From Roseiflexus castenholzii DSM 13941 (GTDB lineage Bacteria; Chloroflexota; Chloroflexia; Chloroflexales; Roseiflexaceae), in assembly GCF_000017805.1 (NCBI RefSeq), contig NC_009767.1, positions 868,001-932,000 on the forward strand: DNA of 64,000 bases, in the 5' to 3' direction. Within the stretch, counting starts at the first letter, position 1, and each line of letters opens with the position of its first letter. The notes under the pieces were generated by a model. The model saw only the letters and a program-made list of their open reading frames with translations, searched no databases and was not told the origin of the DNA. Both the position numbers and the translations under genes were made by a program. Of the stretch, positions 16,226 to 24,435 are shown piece after piece.

Positions 16226-16588
16226 ATGCGCATTCTCATCGTTGACGACAACCGCGACATCCTTGATCTTGTGCAGCGTATCCTCACGGCTGAAGGCCAT
16301 AGCATTATCATTGCTCGCAATGGCTTAGAGGCGCTTCAGCGTGAAGCAGAGCACAGGCCGGATCTGATCGTACTCGACGTCAACCTGCCCTACCTGGACG
16401 GCTGGGAGGTCTGCCGGCAGATCAAGGCACGGCGTTCAGTGCCGATTATCATCCTGTCGGTGCGCGCAGAAGCGGTAGATATGGAGCGCAGTCGTAATGC
16501 CGGCGCTGACGATCATGTGCTCAAACCGTTTGAAATCAACGATCTGATCGAACGGATTGCGCGTCTTTCAGGAACGTCGCCGGCATAA
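16226..16588 (+). CDS. CheY-like single-domain response regulator
   Basis: A 120-residue receiver domain with all functional residues: the acidic pair in I-V-D-D-N (D8, D9), the phospho-acceptor in I-V-L-D-V-N-L-P (about D53), the Thr/Ser switch in I-I-L-S-V-R-A and Lys in L-K-P-F. No output domain follows, so it acts by protein contact, as CheY or Spo0F do. It is transcribed alone from its own promoter, opposite to the rsbS-rsbT pair just downstream; a partner in stress signalling is possible but not shown. Confidence 0.9.
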   Translation: MRILIVDDNRDILDLVQRILTAEGHSIIIARNGLEALQREAEHRPDLIVLDVNLPYLDGWEVCRQIKARRSVPIIILSVRAEAVDMERSRNAGADDHVLKPFEINDLIERIARLSGTSPA

Positions 16589-16660
16589 TCAGAAGCGCCA
16601 GCGTTTGGCAGAAGCGGGCAACTCGCTGACGCTTCGTTCGTATCTGAACCATCCATCTGG

Positions 16661-17062
16661 TCAGGTGCGCCACTTCCGGCAATGAATGATCGTTCCCTGA
16701 CCTTCAGCGGATTTGATATCGAATTCATCCATCAGTCGTTTAGCGCCGGGCAACCCCATTCCCATGCCACGGGACGTGCTGTAGCCATCCTGCATCACGA
16801 GATCGATATCTGCAATTCCGGGTCCCTGGTCTTCGCAGATGATTTCGATCCCCTTCCGCCCGCCGCGTTCGATTTCGCGGATGGTGACCGTTCCAGTGCC
16901 GGCGTAGAGAAAGATGTTGCGCGCCAGTTCACTGACAGCAGTCGCAATACGCGCCTGATCGATTGCACCGAAGCCGAGCGCCTTTGCAGTGTCACGGGCA
17001 AGGGTGCGAGCGATCACGATATCGAGGTCGCTACGGATCGGCGCAACCTTAGCCTGTGCCAT
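16661..17062 (-). CDS. rsbT: RsbT-like serine/threonine kinase (switch kinase)
   Basis: A 133-residue GHKL ATPase of the RsbT/RsbW class. The N box is S-E-L-A-R-N-I at about residues 44-50, the G1 box E-D-Q-G-P-G-I near 77-83, and the lid G-Y-S-T-S-R-G-M-G-M-G-L-P-G-A-K near 92-107. RsbT phosphorylates RsbS and RsbR in the stressosome and, when released, activates a PP2C phosphatase (RsbU). It overlaps rsbS upstream by 14 bases, so the two are translationally coupled. RsbR and RsbU are not adjacent in this window. Confidence 0.9.
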   Translation of the reverse strand: MAQAKVAPIRSDLDIVIARTLARDTAKALGFGAIDQARIATAVSELARNIFLYAGTGTVTIREIERGGRKGIEIICEDQGPGIADIDLVMQDGYSTSRGMGMGLPGAKRLMDEFDIKSAEGQGTIIHCRKWRT

Positions 17063-17432
17063 CGGCGTCCTCCTCAGCCTGTCGGCGGAGCATCGCCAGA
17101 CCTTTCTCGAGATTGAGCGCAGTCATGACACCGGTCAGTTCCAGCCCCAATTCCACCAGCGTGATGGCGACTGCCGGTTGAAGACCGGTGATGACCACTT
17201 TCGTTCCCATAAGGCCGGCCATCGAAGCGATATCACTGATCAGACGACCGATGAAACTATCAACCACGTCGACAGCGGTGAGATCGACGATCAGACCTCG
17301 CGCTTTGGTGTCGTAGATTTTTTGGAGCAGATCGTCCTTGAACTGCACCGCAGACGCATCGTGCAACGCCACCTGAATCGAGGCAATCAGCACATCGCCG
17401 ATCTTCAGAATGGGTATCCTGAGGCTTTCCAA
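17049..17432 (-). CDS. rsbS: RsbS-like STAS-domain antagonist
   Basis: A 127-residue single STAS domain opening with I-P-I-L-K-I-G-D-V-L-I-A-S-I-Q and carrying the phosphorylation site in V-V-D-S-F-I-G-R, where the serine falls at residue 59, the same number as in Bacillus subtilis RsbS. It forms the scaffold of the stressosome and holds RsbT until phosphorylated. An AGGAGGT ribosome site precedes the ATG. The pair rsbS-rsbT without rsbR is reduced compared with the classical operon; sensor RsbR paralogues would have to be encoded elsewhere. Confidence 0.9.
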   Translation of the reverse strand: MESLRIPILKIGDVLIASIQVALHDASAVQFKDDLLQKIYDTKARGLIVDLTAVDVVDSFIGRLISDIASMAGLMGTKVVITGLQPAVAITLVELGLELTGVMTALNLEKGLAMLRRQAEEDADGTG

Positions 17433-17665
17433 CGAGACCTCCTCAACCTGCGTGGGAAGACTCCAGATTATTTGGGGTTACCGGAGCAGGTACATAACAT
17501 TGATCAAATAACGACGCACAACAGCGGCGATAGTTGAGACACCCCCGTCTTCCTCGGAGTCGATGATGTATCGAAGCGCCAGACTACCGTCCATTATAAC
17601 CTACACACAACAGCCCGTCTATGCGCTAACAGTCCTGCTGTATGCATAGGAATACCTTCCGGCGT

Positions 17666-17677
17666 ATAGTATACTAT
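17666..17677. promoter_or_regulatory. 12-bp palindrome upstream of the NUDIX gene
   Basis: A perfect ATAGTATACTAT palindrome 36 bases before the start codon. Its core AGTATACT is the same as that of the palindrome in the HU promoter. It could be a regulator site or a chance AT-rich palindrome overlapping the promoter. Confidence 0.35.
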
Positions 17678-17712
17678 CCTCTCGAAACCATCGCATTACC
17701 GGGAACTGCGCT

Positions 17713-18150
17713 ATGCCAGAGATCACGCGCGATTTTACTGCCACAACGTTCGTCGTTTACGAGCGACGCACATTGTTGTTGTTGCATCGCAAATTGGGCA
17801 TGTGGCTGCCACCCGGCGGCCACATCGATCCGCACGAACTGCCCGATGAGGCTGCCATCCGCGAGGTGCGCGAAGAAACCGGGCTTGAGGTAGAACTGCT
17901 GACAACCGGCAGAATCCTCGGTGAGGTGCGCGTGCTGCCGCAGCCATACTGCATTCTGCTTGAGGACATTACACCGGATCATCAACACATCGATCTGATC
18001 TACTTTGCACGGGTGCGCAGCGGAGTGCTGGCGCCTGCTAAGCGCGAGGCGCATACGGCGCGCTGGATGACTTGGGACGATCTGGATGACCCTGACATTT
18101 CTGAGGATGTTCGTGAACTGGGGCGACGCGCCATCGAGTTGTGCAGTTGA
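17713..18150 (+). CDS. NUDIX hydrolase
   Basis: A 145-residue enzyme with a perfect Nudix box (G-x5-E-x7-R-E-U-x-E-E-x-G-U) at residues 36-58, from G-H-I-D-P-H-E to R-E-V-R-E-E-T-G-L. The metal ligands are E51, E54 and E55. Such enzymes hydrolyse nucleoside diphosphates linked to another moiety; the precise substrate cannot be read from the sequence. The preceding W-L-P-P-G-G-H is typical of the MutT-like/ADP-ribose group. Monocistronic, convergent with the ROK gene. Confidence 0.88.
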   Translation: MPEITRDFTATTFVVYERRTLLLLHRKLGMWLPPGGHIDPHELPDEAAIREVREETGLEVELLTTGRILGEVRVLPQPYCILLEDITPDHQHIDLIYFARVRSGVLAPAKREAHTARWMTWDDLDDPDISEDVRELGRRAIELCS

Positions 18151-18320
18151 CCATGTTACCGGTAAAAAACCGATGCCTCTGCTGGTTGTGACACCGCGGG
18201 ACACCCAGAGGAACTCACCTACCGTTGCTACCTCTCGGTCCTGGCGGGGTTTGGCAAGTATCTGCCGCCCCGCGGTGCAACGCACATTATAGCGTGTTCG
18301 CCCTGGCAGCGCAACCCGCT

Positions 18321-19295
18321 TCAGTCGCGCATGCTTTCGAGCGCCAGCGCCACCGCGCCAATCGCAACGCTATCGGGACCGAGCACAGCGCCAACCACCT
18401 GCACCGGGCGCTCGACCATCTGCCCAATATACATGTGCATACGTTCCCGAATGGCGTTGATAAACATGTCGCCGCCGTTGCGCGCAACAACTCCGCCGAT
18501 GACGACCATCTGGGGGTCGATGAGGGCGACGATCTGCGCGATCCGCACTGCCAGAATGTCGATGGCTTCGGCGACTACCTGTTGTGCTGCGGGATGATCG
18601 CTGAAAATATCGCTCAGCAGGTTCGTGTGCAGTCCAAGTTCTGCTGCGCGATTCAGCAACCCTTTGATCGATACGTGCTCTTCCAGGGTTTTGGGTCGCT
18701 CACCGGGTCGCGTTGGATCGACCGGACCGACCACCGCGTGCCCAATCTCACCCGCTGTTGTGGTGGCGCCATGGTACAGGCGCCCATCGAGCACGAGACC
18801 AGCGCCAACACCAGTGCTCAGGTGAATGTAGACCATGTGTTGCGTGTCGCGTCCTACCCCAAAAGTCGCTTCTGCCAGAGCGATGAGATTGGCATCGTTA
18901 TCGACCAGGCACGTTGCGCCGAACGCATTCTCGAATGCTTCTCGCAGCGGATAGCGTTCCCACCCGGACATGCGCGGCGACAGCAAGACAATCCCCTGAC
19001 GCACATCCACCGGTCCGCCGAATCCTGCTCCGACACGGACCAGGTGGGCGGATGTGACGCCATGCATCGTCAAGATCTCATTCCCCAGATCAATCGCACC
19101 TCCCACGAGTTCTTGTGGCGTCTCACGCTCTGGCTCACGGTGTGCGCTGACATAGGTGTGACGACTCAGATCTACCAGCGCCGCTCGCAATCCATAACTG
19201 CCGACATCGAATCCGAGAACGCACCCTTGACCGCCGAGCAACCCCCAGCGGTTCTGTGATAATCGCTCCTGGATGAGCGGCGTCGGATCAAGCAT
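18321..19295 (-). CDS. ROK-family sugar kinase-like protein, zinc motif missing
   Basis: A 324-residue ROK fold protein. The ATP/sugar-binding opening is G-F-D-V-G-S-Y-G-L-R-A-A-L-V-D-L (usual D-x-G-G-T-K), and the ROK signature L-S-T-G-V-G-A-G-L-V-L-D-G-R-L-Y-H-G is near residues 160-177, with A-G-E-I-G-H following. The C-x-C-G-x-x-G-C zinc loop that normally comes about 10-20 residues later is absent; the region reads V-G-P-V-D-P-T-R-P-G-E-R-P. There is no N-terminal helix-turn-helix. It may be a glucokinase-like enzyme of divergent type or a sugar sensor. ATG 19295 has GGAGGT upstream; an earlier in-frame ATG at 19364 has none. Confidence 0.8.
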   Translation of the reverse strand: MLDPTPLIQERLSQNRWGLLGGQGCVLGFDVGSYGLRAALVDLSRHTYVSAHREPERETPQELVGGAIDLGNEILTMHGVTSAHLVRVGAGFGGPVDVRQGIVLLSPRMSGWERYPLREAFENAFGATCLVDNDANLIALAEATFGVGRDTQHMVYIHLSTGVGAGLVLDGRLYHGATTTAGEIGHAVVGPVDPTRPGERPKTLEEHVSIKGLLNRAAELGLHTNLLSDIFSDHPAAQQVVAEAIDILAVRIAQIVALIDPQMVVIGGVVARNGGDMFINAIRERMHMYIGQMVERPVQVVGAVLGPDSVAIGAVALALESMRD

Positions 19296-19380
19296 GGCAC
19301 ACCTCCCTGTGATAGCGCAGCGACGCTCACGAACGTGTTTGGAAGCGCCATTATAGCATAGCAATGACGATCATGTCGTG

Positions 19381-21258
19381 TCATATGTCGTAGAACCATT
19401 CGGCGGCTGATGCGCCTTGCTTGCAGTTATGCGTATGTGAGCGGCGTAGCGAATGAATGGCAAGCCATGCGGCAATGACGATTAAGAGCACACCGGCGCT
19501 TATCCGAACCGCGACGATTGGGAAAACAGAACCCGGCGTCGATGATGGAGCGGCTGTGGAAGCGATGCTTGTCGGCTTCGGTGTCGGTGTTTGGGTCGCC
19601 GAAGCGGTGGCCGACGGGGTGAGCAGCGCTCTGTATGGCTCACGCGATCCCGAAATAACGAATGGAGCGATGGTCGGCAATCCCTCCGCCGCCCAGGCGG
19701 GCACATGATGATATGGACGACGGGTAGTGGATGGAGTGGCGCTCTCACTCCCTCCTGCCATTCCATCGCGGGATGATGGTGTGATCGTGCGCGATGATGC
19801 GGAACCCGATGTAATGCCTCCTGACTGTACAGTGCGGGATGGTGAAGGAGTACGGGTGGGCGAGGGGGTCTTGGACGGCGAGGGGGTCTTGGACGGCGAG
19901 GGGGTCTTGGACGGGGAGGGGGTTTTGGACGGGGAGGGGGTTTTGGACGGGGAGGGGGTCTTGGACGGGGAGGGGGTCTTGGACGGGGAGGGGGTGCGCG
20001 TCGCCGTTGGCTCAATCATCGCACCAGATTCGTTAATCGGTGATGGTGTGCGGGATGGTGAAGGAGTGCGGGTGGGGGAGGGGGTTTTGGACGGGGAGGG
20101 GGTGCGGGAGGCGGTCGGTTCGGGAGCGGTGGTCGGTTCGTCGGTCGGAGTGGGGGTGCGGGATGGTGAAGGAGTGCGGGTGGGGGAGGGGGTTTTGGAC
20201 GGGGAGGGAGTGCGGGAGGCGGTCGGTTCAGGGGAGGCGGTCGGTTCGTCGGTCGGGGACGGGGTACGAGTTGGGGAAGGGGTACGGGTGGGGGAGGGGG
20301 TTTTGGACGGGGAGGGGGTGCGGGAGGCGGTCGGTTCAGGGGAGGCGGTCGGTTCGTCGGTCGGGGACGGGGTACGAGTTGGGGAAGGGGTACGGGTGGG
20401 GGATGGCGTTTTGGTTGGCGAAGAAGTGTGGGAGGCGGTCGGTTCGGGGGAGGCGGTCGGTTCGTCGGTCGGGGACGGGGTACGAGTTGGGGAAGGGGTA
20501 CGGGTGGGGGATGGCGTTTTGGTTGGCGAAGAAGTGTGGGAGGCGGTCGGTTGGGGAGAGGCGGTCGGTTCGGGGGAGGTGGTCGGTTCGTCGGTCGGGG
20601 ACGGCGTGCGCGTCGGTTCAGGAGAGGCGGTTGGTTGCGGCGTGTCGTTTGCCTCGTCGGTTGGGGAGGGGGTGTGGGTGAGGGAAGGGGTGGGAGTTTC
20701 GGTCGGCGCCGGTGTGTCGGTTGGACTCGTGGTTGATGAAGGGTTGTCGGTGGGTGATGGTTCGGGAGTGGCAGTCGCTTCAGGTGTTGCTGTCGGCGCC
20801 GGTCCAGGTGGCGCATTCCATTCGCCAGGCGATGGCTCGGTTTTTACCCAGGCGCCGTTTCCGTCCGGGATGCGCGCAAAACTTTTGCCGACCGTCGCCG
20901 CTGTATAGGAGGCGACGTCAATGACAGCGCCTGAGGTGTCAATCAGTGTTACAGCATCCGATCCGCTGTTGTTGAGCATGTGTGTGTTCAAGGTGATGAC
21001 AATCAGGCTGTATGGTGGGACGATAACACCAGAAGAGATGACGGTTTGCGGACCTCCGGGTGTGTCGTCATCGATCTTCCATCCACCAACGTCGAGCGGC
21101 GTAGCGCCATAGTTGACGATTTCGACCCATTCTGCTCCGCTTGCCGGAGCCGGCATAAACTCGTTGATCAGAGCAGTCGGCGCGGCATTGATAAATGTCG
21201 GCGCGACTGCCATCGCAATGATGGTAAGCGTGATAGATCCAGGAATAAGCCTGCGCAT
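19381..21258 (-). CDS. Secreted lamin-tail-domain protein with Pro/Ser/Thr repeats and C-terminal membrane anchor
   Basis: A 625-residue surface protein. Residues 1-25 are a signal peptide (cleavage near N-A-A-P). Residues about 28-145 form a lamin-tail (LTD) domain: [27 protein letters not shown]. Residues about 150-510 are a low-complexity stalk of T-P-S-P-x-x-x repeats, including eight consecutive P-S-P-S-K-T units. Residues about 590-610 form a membrane helix followed by a basic tail (R-R-S-H-T-H), so the C-terminus is anchored. LTD domains are found on surface nucleases and adhesins in Chloroflexota. Likely role: cell-surface or sheath protein, with a glycosylatable stalk. Repeat number may vary between strains. 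Confidence 0.82.
   Translation of the reverse strand: MRRLIPGSITLTIIAMAVAPTFINAAPTALINEFMPAPASGAEWVEIVNYGATPLDVGGWKIDDDTPGGPQTVISSGVIVPPYSLIVITLNTHMLNNSGSDAVTLIDTSGAVIDVASYTAATVGKSFARIPDGNGAWVKTEPSPGEWNAPPGPAPTATPEATATPEPSPTDNPSSTTSPTDTPAPTETPTPSLTHTPSPTDEANDTPQPTASPEPTRTPSPTDEPTTSPEPTASPQPTASHTSSPTKTPSPTRTPSPTRTPSPTDEPTASPEPTASHTSSPTKTPSPTRTPSPTRTPSPTDEPTASPEPTASRTPSPSKTPSPTRTPSPTRTPSPTDEPTASPEPTASRTPSPSKTPSPTRTPSPSRTPTPTDEPTTAPEPTASRTPSPSKTPSPTRTPSPSRTPSPINESGAMIEPTATRTPSPSKTPSPSKTPSPSKTPSPSKTPSPSKTPSPSKTPSPSKTPSPTRTPSPSRTVQSGGITSGSASSRTITPSSRDGMAGGSESATPSTTRRPYHHVPAWAAEGLPTIAPFVISGSREPYRALLTPSATASATQTPTPKPTSIASTAAPSSTPGSVFPIVAVRISAGVLLIVIAAWLAIHSLRRSHTHNCKQGASAAEWFYDI
19845..20690. repeat. 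Nested tandem repeats encoding the T-P-S-P stalk
   Basis: Within the lamin-tail gene, 18-bp units (encoding P-S-P-S-K-T) run eight times at about 19860-20005. Further right, longer blocks of about 110-130 bp recur (20040-20150, 20155-20270, 20275-20390, 20395-20510, 20510-20620), each combining [15 protein letters not shown] and T-R-T-P-S-P units. The plus strand is very rich in runs of four to six G. Confidence 0.85.
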
Positions 21259-21480
21259 ATTGCCTCCCGTTGTCTACACTGCTTTGTCAATCCTGTCACA
21301 AACGCGGTGTTTGGAAAAGAGTGCCGATGTTCCCGTCCTGCGCTGGTTCGTTGGATAGCAGGCAACGGTACCGGAATCCTCTAGAGGCATCGAATCTGTC
21401 GGCGTAACCTTTGCCGGTGTGGTATCATCATAAAAACGGCGCAGAGGAGCCGTTCATTCAAAGCACAGGGAGACGACGAC

Positions 21481-22443
21481 ATGCACAGCAAAGTTGTCAT
21501 TATTGGGTCCGGTCCGGCAGGATTGACTGCGGCGCTCTATGCGGCGCGCGCAAACCTCGAGCCACTGGTGATCCGCGGGTTGCAACCGGGCGGTCTGATC
21601 GCAACGACCAGCGAAGTCGAGAACTATCCCGGCTTTGTTGAGGGGATCGGCGGTTTCGAGCTTGCCGACAATATGGAGAAGCAGGCAGCGCGTTTCGGCG
21701 CGCGCTATATGGATGCCATCGTCGAGCGCGTCGATCTGTCGCAGCGCCCGTTCCACATCTTTCCCGACAATGGCGAGGAGGTGACGGCGGATGCGCTGAT
21801 CATCTCGACCGGCGCTTCGCCGCGCAAACTCGGCGTTCCCGGCGAGGAGCGTCTGGCAAATCGCGGTGTGTCGTACTGTGCGACGTGTGATGGGTTCTTC
21901 TTCCGTGGCAAAAAGGTCGTCGTGGTCGGCGGCGGCAATAGCGCACTGGATGAGGGTCTCTTCCTGACGCGCTACGTTTCTGATCTGAAGATTGTGCACC
22001 GGCGCGACGCGCTGCGCGCTGATCCAATCCTGCAAGAGCGTGCGTTCTCGAACCCTAAAGTCTCATTTGTGTGGAACTCGGTCGTCGAGGAGATTCTGGG
22101 GGACGATAAAGTGACCGGCGTGCGTGTGCGCAACCTTAAGACCGGTGAAGTTTCGATTATCGAAACCGATGGGGTGTTTCCGTACATTGGTCACATTCCG
22201 AACACATCGCTGTTCAAAGGTCAGTTGGAACTTGATGAGAACGGCTATATCATCGCCGATCATCGGACGCGCACCGGCATTCCGGGAGTGTTTGCCGCAG
22301 GGGATGTGGTCGATCACATCTATCGCCAGGCGATTACAGCAGCAGGCGAAGGGTGCAAGGCGGCGATGGAGGCGACCTGGTTCCTGAGCGAGCAGGAACA
22401 CGCGGCGAAGAAGTCGGCGGAACTCGCGGCGACGCCAGCATAA
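21481..22443 (+). CDS. trxB: Thioredoxin-disulfide reductase
   Basis: A 320-residue FAD/NADPH flavoenzyme that reduces thioredoxin. The FAD motif G-S-G-P-A-G is at residues 9-14, the redox pair C-A-T-C at 133-136 inside G-V-S-Y-C-A-T-C-D-G, the NADPH loop G-G-G-N-S-A at 150-155 and the second FAD motif F-A-A-G-D-V near 277-282. Length and order are those of bacterial TrxB. AGGGAGA precedes the start. moeA follows ten bases later in the same direction, so the two are probably co-transcribed. Confidence 0.95.
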   Translation: MHSKVVIIGSGPAGLTAALYAARANLEPLVIRGLQPGGLIATTSEVENYPGFVEGIGGFELADNMEKQAARFGARYMDAIVERVDLSQRPFHIFPDNGEEVTADALIISTGASPRKLGVPGEERLANRGVSYCATCDGFFFRGKKVVVVGGGNSALDEGLFLTRYVSDLKIVHRRDALRADPILQERAFSNPKVSFVWNSVVEEILGDDKVTGVRVRNLKTGEVSIIETDGVFPYIGHIPNTSLFKGQLELDENGYIIADHRTRTGIPGVFAAGDVVDHIYRQAITAAGEGCKAAMEATWFLSEQEHAAKKSAELAATPA

Positions 22444-22453
22444 CGGGTCGGGT

Positions 22454-23722
22454 ATGCAACGCGAATCACCTTATCCGATGGTCTCCGTCGATGAGGCGCA
22501 GCGCCTCATCACGGCACACATTACGCCACTCGACGTCGAAGTGATCGACGTGCTCCATGAGTCTGCCGATGGTCGGGTGCTGGCAGAGGATGTTTACGGC
22601 ATCGAACCACTGCCCGACGTGCCCAAAGCGGGGGTTGATGGATATGCGCTGCGCAGCGCCGATGGCGATGCTCCACGCCGGGTGATCGCCGAGGTGACTG
22701 CCGGAGCAACGCCGGGATTGCGTGTCGAGGCGGGAAGCGCTGTGCGCATCATGACCGGCGCTCCGGTTCCAGAAGGCGCGGATGCTGTGATCGCGGTAGA
22801 GCGCACTGAGGAGCGTGATGGGGTGTTGATCGTGCAGCACGCGCCTCGCGCAGGCGATAACATTCACACGATCGGGCAGGATATTGCTGCCGGGCAACTG
22901 GTGCTGGCGCGCGGGACGGCGCTCGGCGCTGCCGAGATCGGGTTGCTGGCGACGGTGGGGCGCACCAGGGCGATGGTGTACCGCCGTCCGGTGGTGGCCG
23001 TGCTGTCAACCGGCGATGAGGTGTATGAGCCGGATGGCGAGGTTTTTCCCGGTGGCGTGCGCGATAGCAATCGCTATGCGCTGATGGCGGCGGTGCGGGA
23101 AGCCGGGTGTCTGGCGCTTTCGCTCGGTATTGCGCGCGATGATGTGAACGTACAGCGCGCTGCAATCCTGGAGGCGCTCGATCGCGCCGATGTGCTGCTC
23201 ACGAGCGGCGGCGTCTCGATGGGGACGCGCGATCTGATCAAGCCGTTGCTGGCAGAGTTGGGGACGGTGCATTTCGGACGGATTGCGTTCAAGCCGGGCA
23301 AACCGACAACCTTCGCCACTATCGAACGCCCCAATTCGGGGCGATTATTGCCGTTGTTGACATTCGGATTGCCAGGATACCCGGTTTCGTCGCTGGTGTC
23401 GTTCGAGGTGTTTGTGCGTCCTGCGCTTCGTCGTTTGCAGGGCGATGCGCGTCCGGATCGCCCACAGGTGCGGGTGACGCTGCGCGATCCAATCAGCCCA
23501 TCTCCTGATCGCCCGGAATATCAGCGTGCCATTGTCAGTTGGGAGGATGGGCGACTGATGGCGCGCAGCACCGGACGGCAGGGGAGTAGCCGGTTGCTGT
23601 CGATGCTTGGCGCCAATGCGCTCCTTATCGTTCCCGCAGGGACGGAGGCGCATCCGGCTGGCGCAGAACTCGACGCTTTGATGACCGGACCGCTGGCGCC
23701 GCAGGGTATGTCTGTGCTCTGA
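22454..23722 (+). CDS. moeA: Molybdopterin molybdotransferase MoeA
   Basis: A 422-residue enzyme that inserts molybdate into adenylylated molybdopterin. N-terminal MoeA domain: V-D-E-A-Q-R-L-I near the start, P-K-A-G-V-D-G-Y-A-L-R (family P-x-x-x-x-D-G-Y-A) near residues 59-69, R-I-M-T-G-A-P-V-P-E-G-A-D near 99-111. The central MoCF domain has S-T-G-D-E-V and L-T-S-G-G-V-S-M-G (family T-G-G-x-S-x-G), then K-P-G-K-P and G-L-P-G-Y-P-V-S (family L-P-G-N-P-V-S, with Tyr for Asn). The C-terminal beta domain is present. Together with the MocA-like and MoCF proteins at 2-3.7 kb, the strain makes molybdenum cofactor. Confidence 0.92.
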   Translation: MQRESPYPMVSVDEAQRLITAHITPLDVEVIDVLHESADGRVLAEDVYGIEPLPDVPKAGVDGYALRSADGDAPRRVIAEVTAGATPGLRVEAGSAVRIMTGAPVPEGADAVIAVERTEERDGVLIVQHAPRAGDNIHTIGQDIAAGQLVLARGTALGAAEIGLLATVGRTRAMVYRRPVVAVLSTGDEVYEPDGEVFPGGVRDSNRYALMAAVREAGCLALSLGIARDDVNVQRAAILEALDRADVLLTSGGVSMGTRDLIKPLLAELGTVHFGRIAFKPGKPTTFATIERPNSGRLLPLLTFGLPGYPVSSLVSFEVFVRPALRRLQGDARPDRPQVRVTLRDPISPSPDRPEYQRAIVSWEDGRLMARSTGRQGSSRLLSMLGANALLIVPAGTEAHPAGAELDALMTGPLAPQGMSVL

Positions 23723-23792
23723 GCAGCGTAGCCCAGAGGATCACGTTCACCCATGTCGCCCGATGGAAAGACGTCTGTATCTTCAGGTGTGA

Positions 23793-23846
23793 TACCAATC
23801 ACGATTGACGATGCCGCATGCGTGTCATTCCGAGCGCAGTGCGGAG
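23793..23846. repeat. Dispersed palindromic repeat, copy B (left half only)
   Basis: Matches the left 54 bases of the other copies (TACCAATCACGATTGACG through CATTCCGAGCGCAG) and then stops; the right half is missing. It ends about 20 bases before the start of the nuclease gene, so the loss of the right half may have joined repeat and gene. Confidence 0.8.
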
Positions 23847-24186
23847 TCCTGAAGTGCGCCGACCGTTCATGATTGTGTGCGCGTTGGCGCTCATTGCCGC
23901 CCTCCATCCCGGCGTGTCAGGCGCGCAACCGGCGCACACGGCCACAGAACAACGCTTCGACGCGCTCAGCGCGCCGCGCGCCGCGCCATCCGCCACGGCA
24001 ACCCTCGCCCCAACAGCGATACCGGCGATCAATCAGGCGCCATCGATGCCGCAGAGCGGACTTGAACGCGCCGTCGTCACGTCGGTCGTCGATGGAGACA
24101 CGCTTGATGCCACGATCAACCGACGCACCCGGCGCATCCGGTGGATCGGCGTCGATACGCCTGAAACGACCCATCCAGCGCGTCCG

Positions 24187-24234
24187 GTCGTATAACCGCG
24201 ATCGTTACCACGAAGACACGAAGGCACGAAGGTT
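24187..24234 (+). repeat. Direct repeat of about 47 bp, first copy
   Basis: Begins GTCGTATAACCGCGATCGTT and continues through ACCACGAAGACACGAAGG; a near-identical copy (one base shorter) is at 24314-24360. The ACGAAGACACGAAGG part belongs to a second dispersed repeat type, whose inverted form (GTGTCTTGGTGTCTT) occurs at 24257-24272 and 25270-25296. Confidence 0.8.
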
Positions 24235-24313
24235 TTTATTTTGAGTGTCGTGTGTCTTGGTGTCTTCCTCCCGTCGCCGCTCCGAGTCAGGGCGCGAATC
24301 AGGCGCTGCCACT

Positions 24314-24360
24314 GTCGTATAACCGCGATCGTTACCACGAAGACACGAAGCACGAAGGTT
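24314..24360 (+). repeat. Direct repeat of about 47 bp, second copy
   Basis: Partner of 24187-24234, with one G fewer. The 79 bases between them include an inverted copy of the ACGAAGACACGAAGG motif. Confidence 0.8.
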
Positions 24361-24435
24361 CTTTATTTGTAACTGCTCACCATAGTTCACCTTTCTCGGC
24401 TTGCCAAAATCGGACAATCTAGCGACAATAGCGCC

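Noticed and set aside
19845..20690. Possible CRISPR-like array
   Set aside because: The repeats are contiguous, in frame within a coding sequence, and there are no unique spacers or cas genes.
19727..20908. Plus-strand open frame of 393 codons with V-G-E-G-V repeats
   Set aside because: It is the antisense of the T-P-S-P repeat region of the lamin-tail gene; the sense frame has a signal peptide, domain and membrane anchor.
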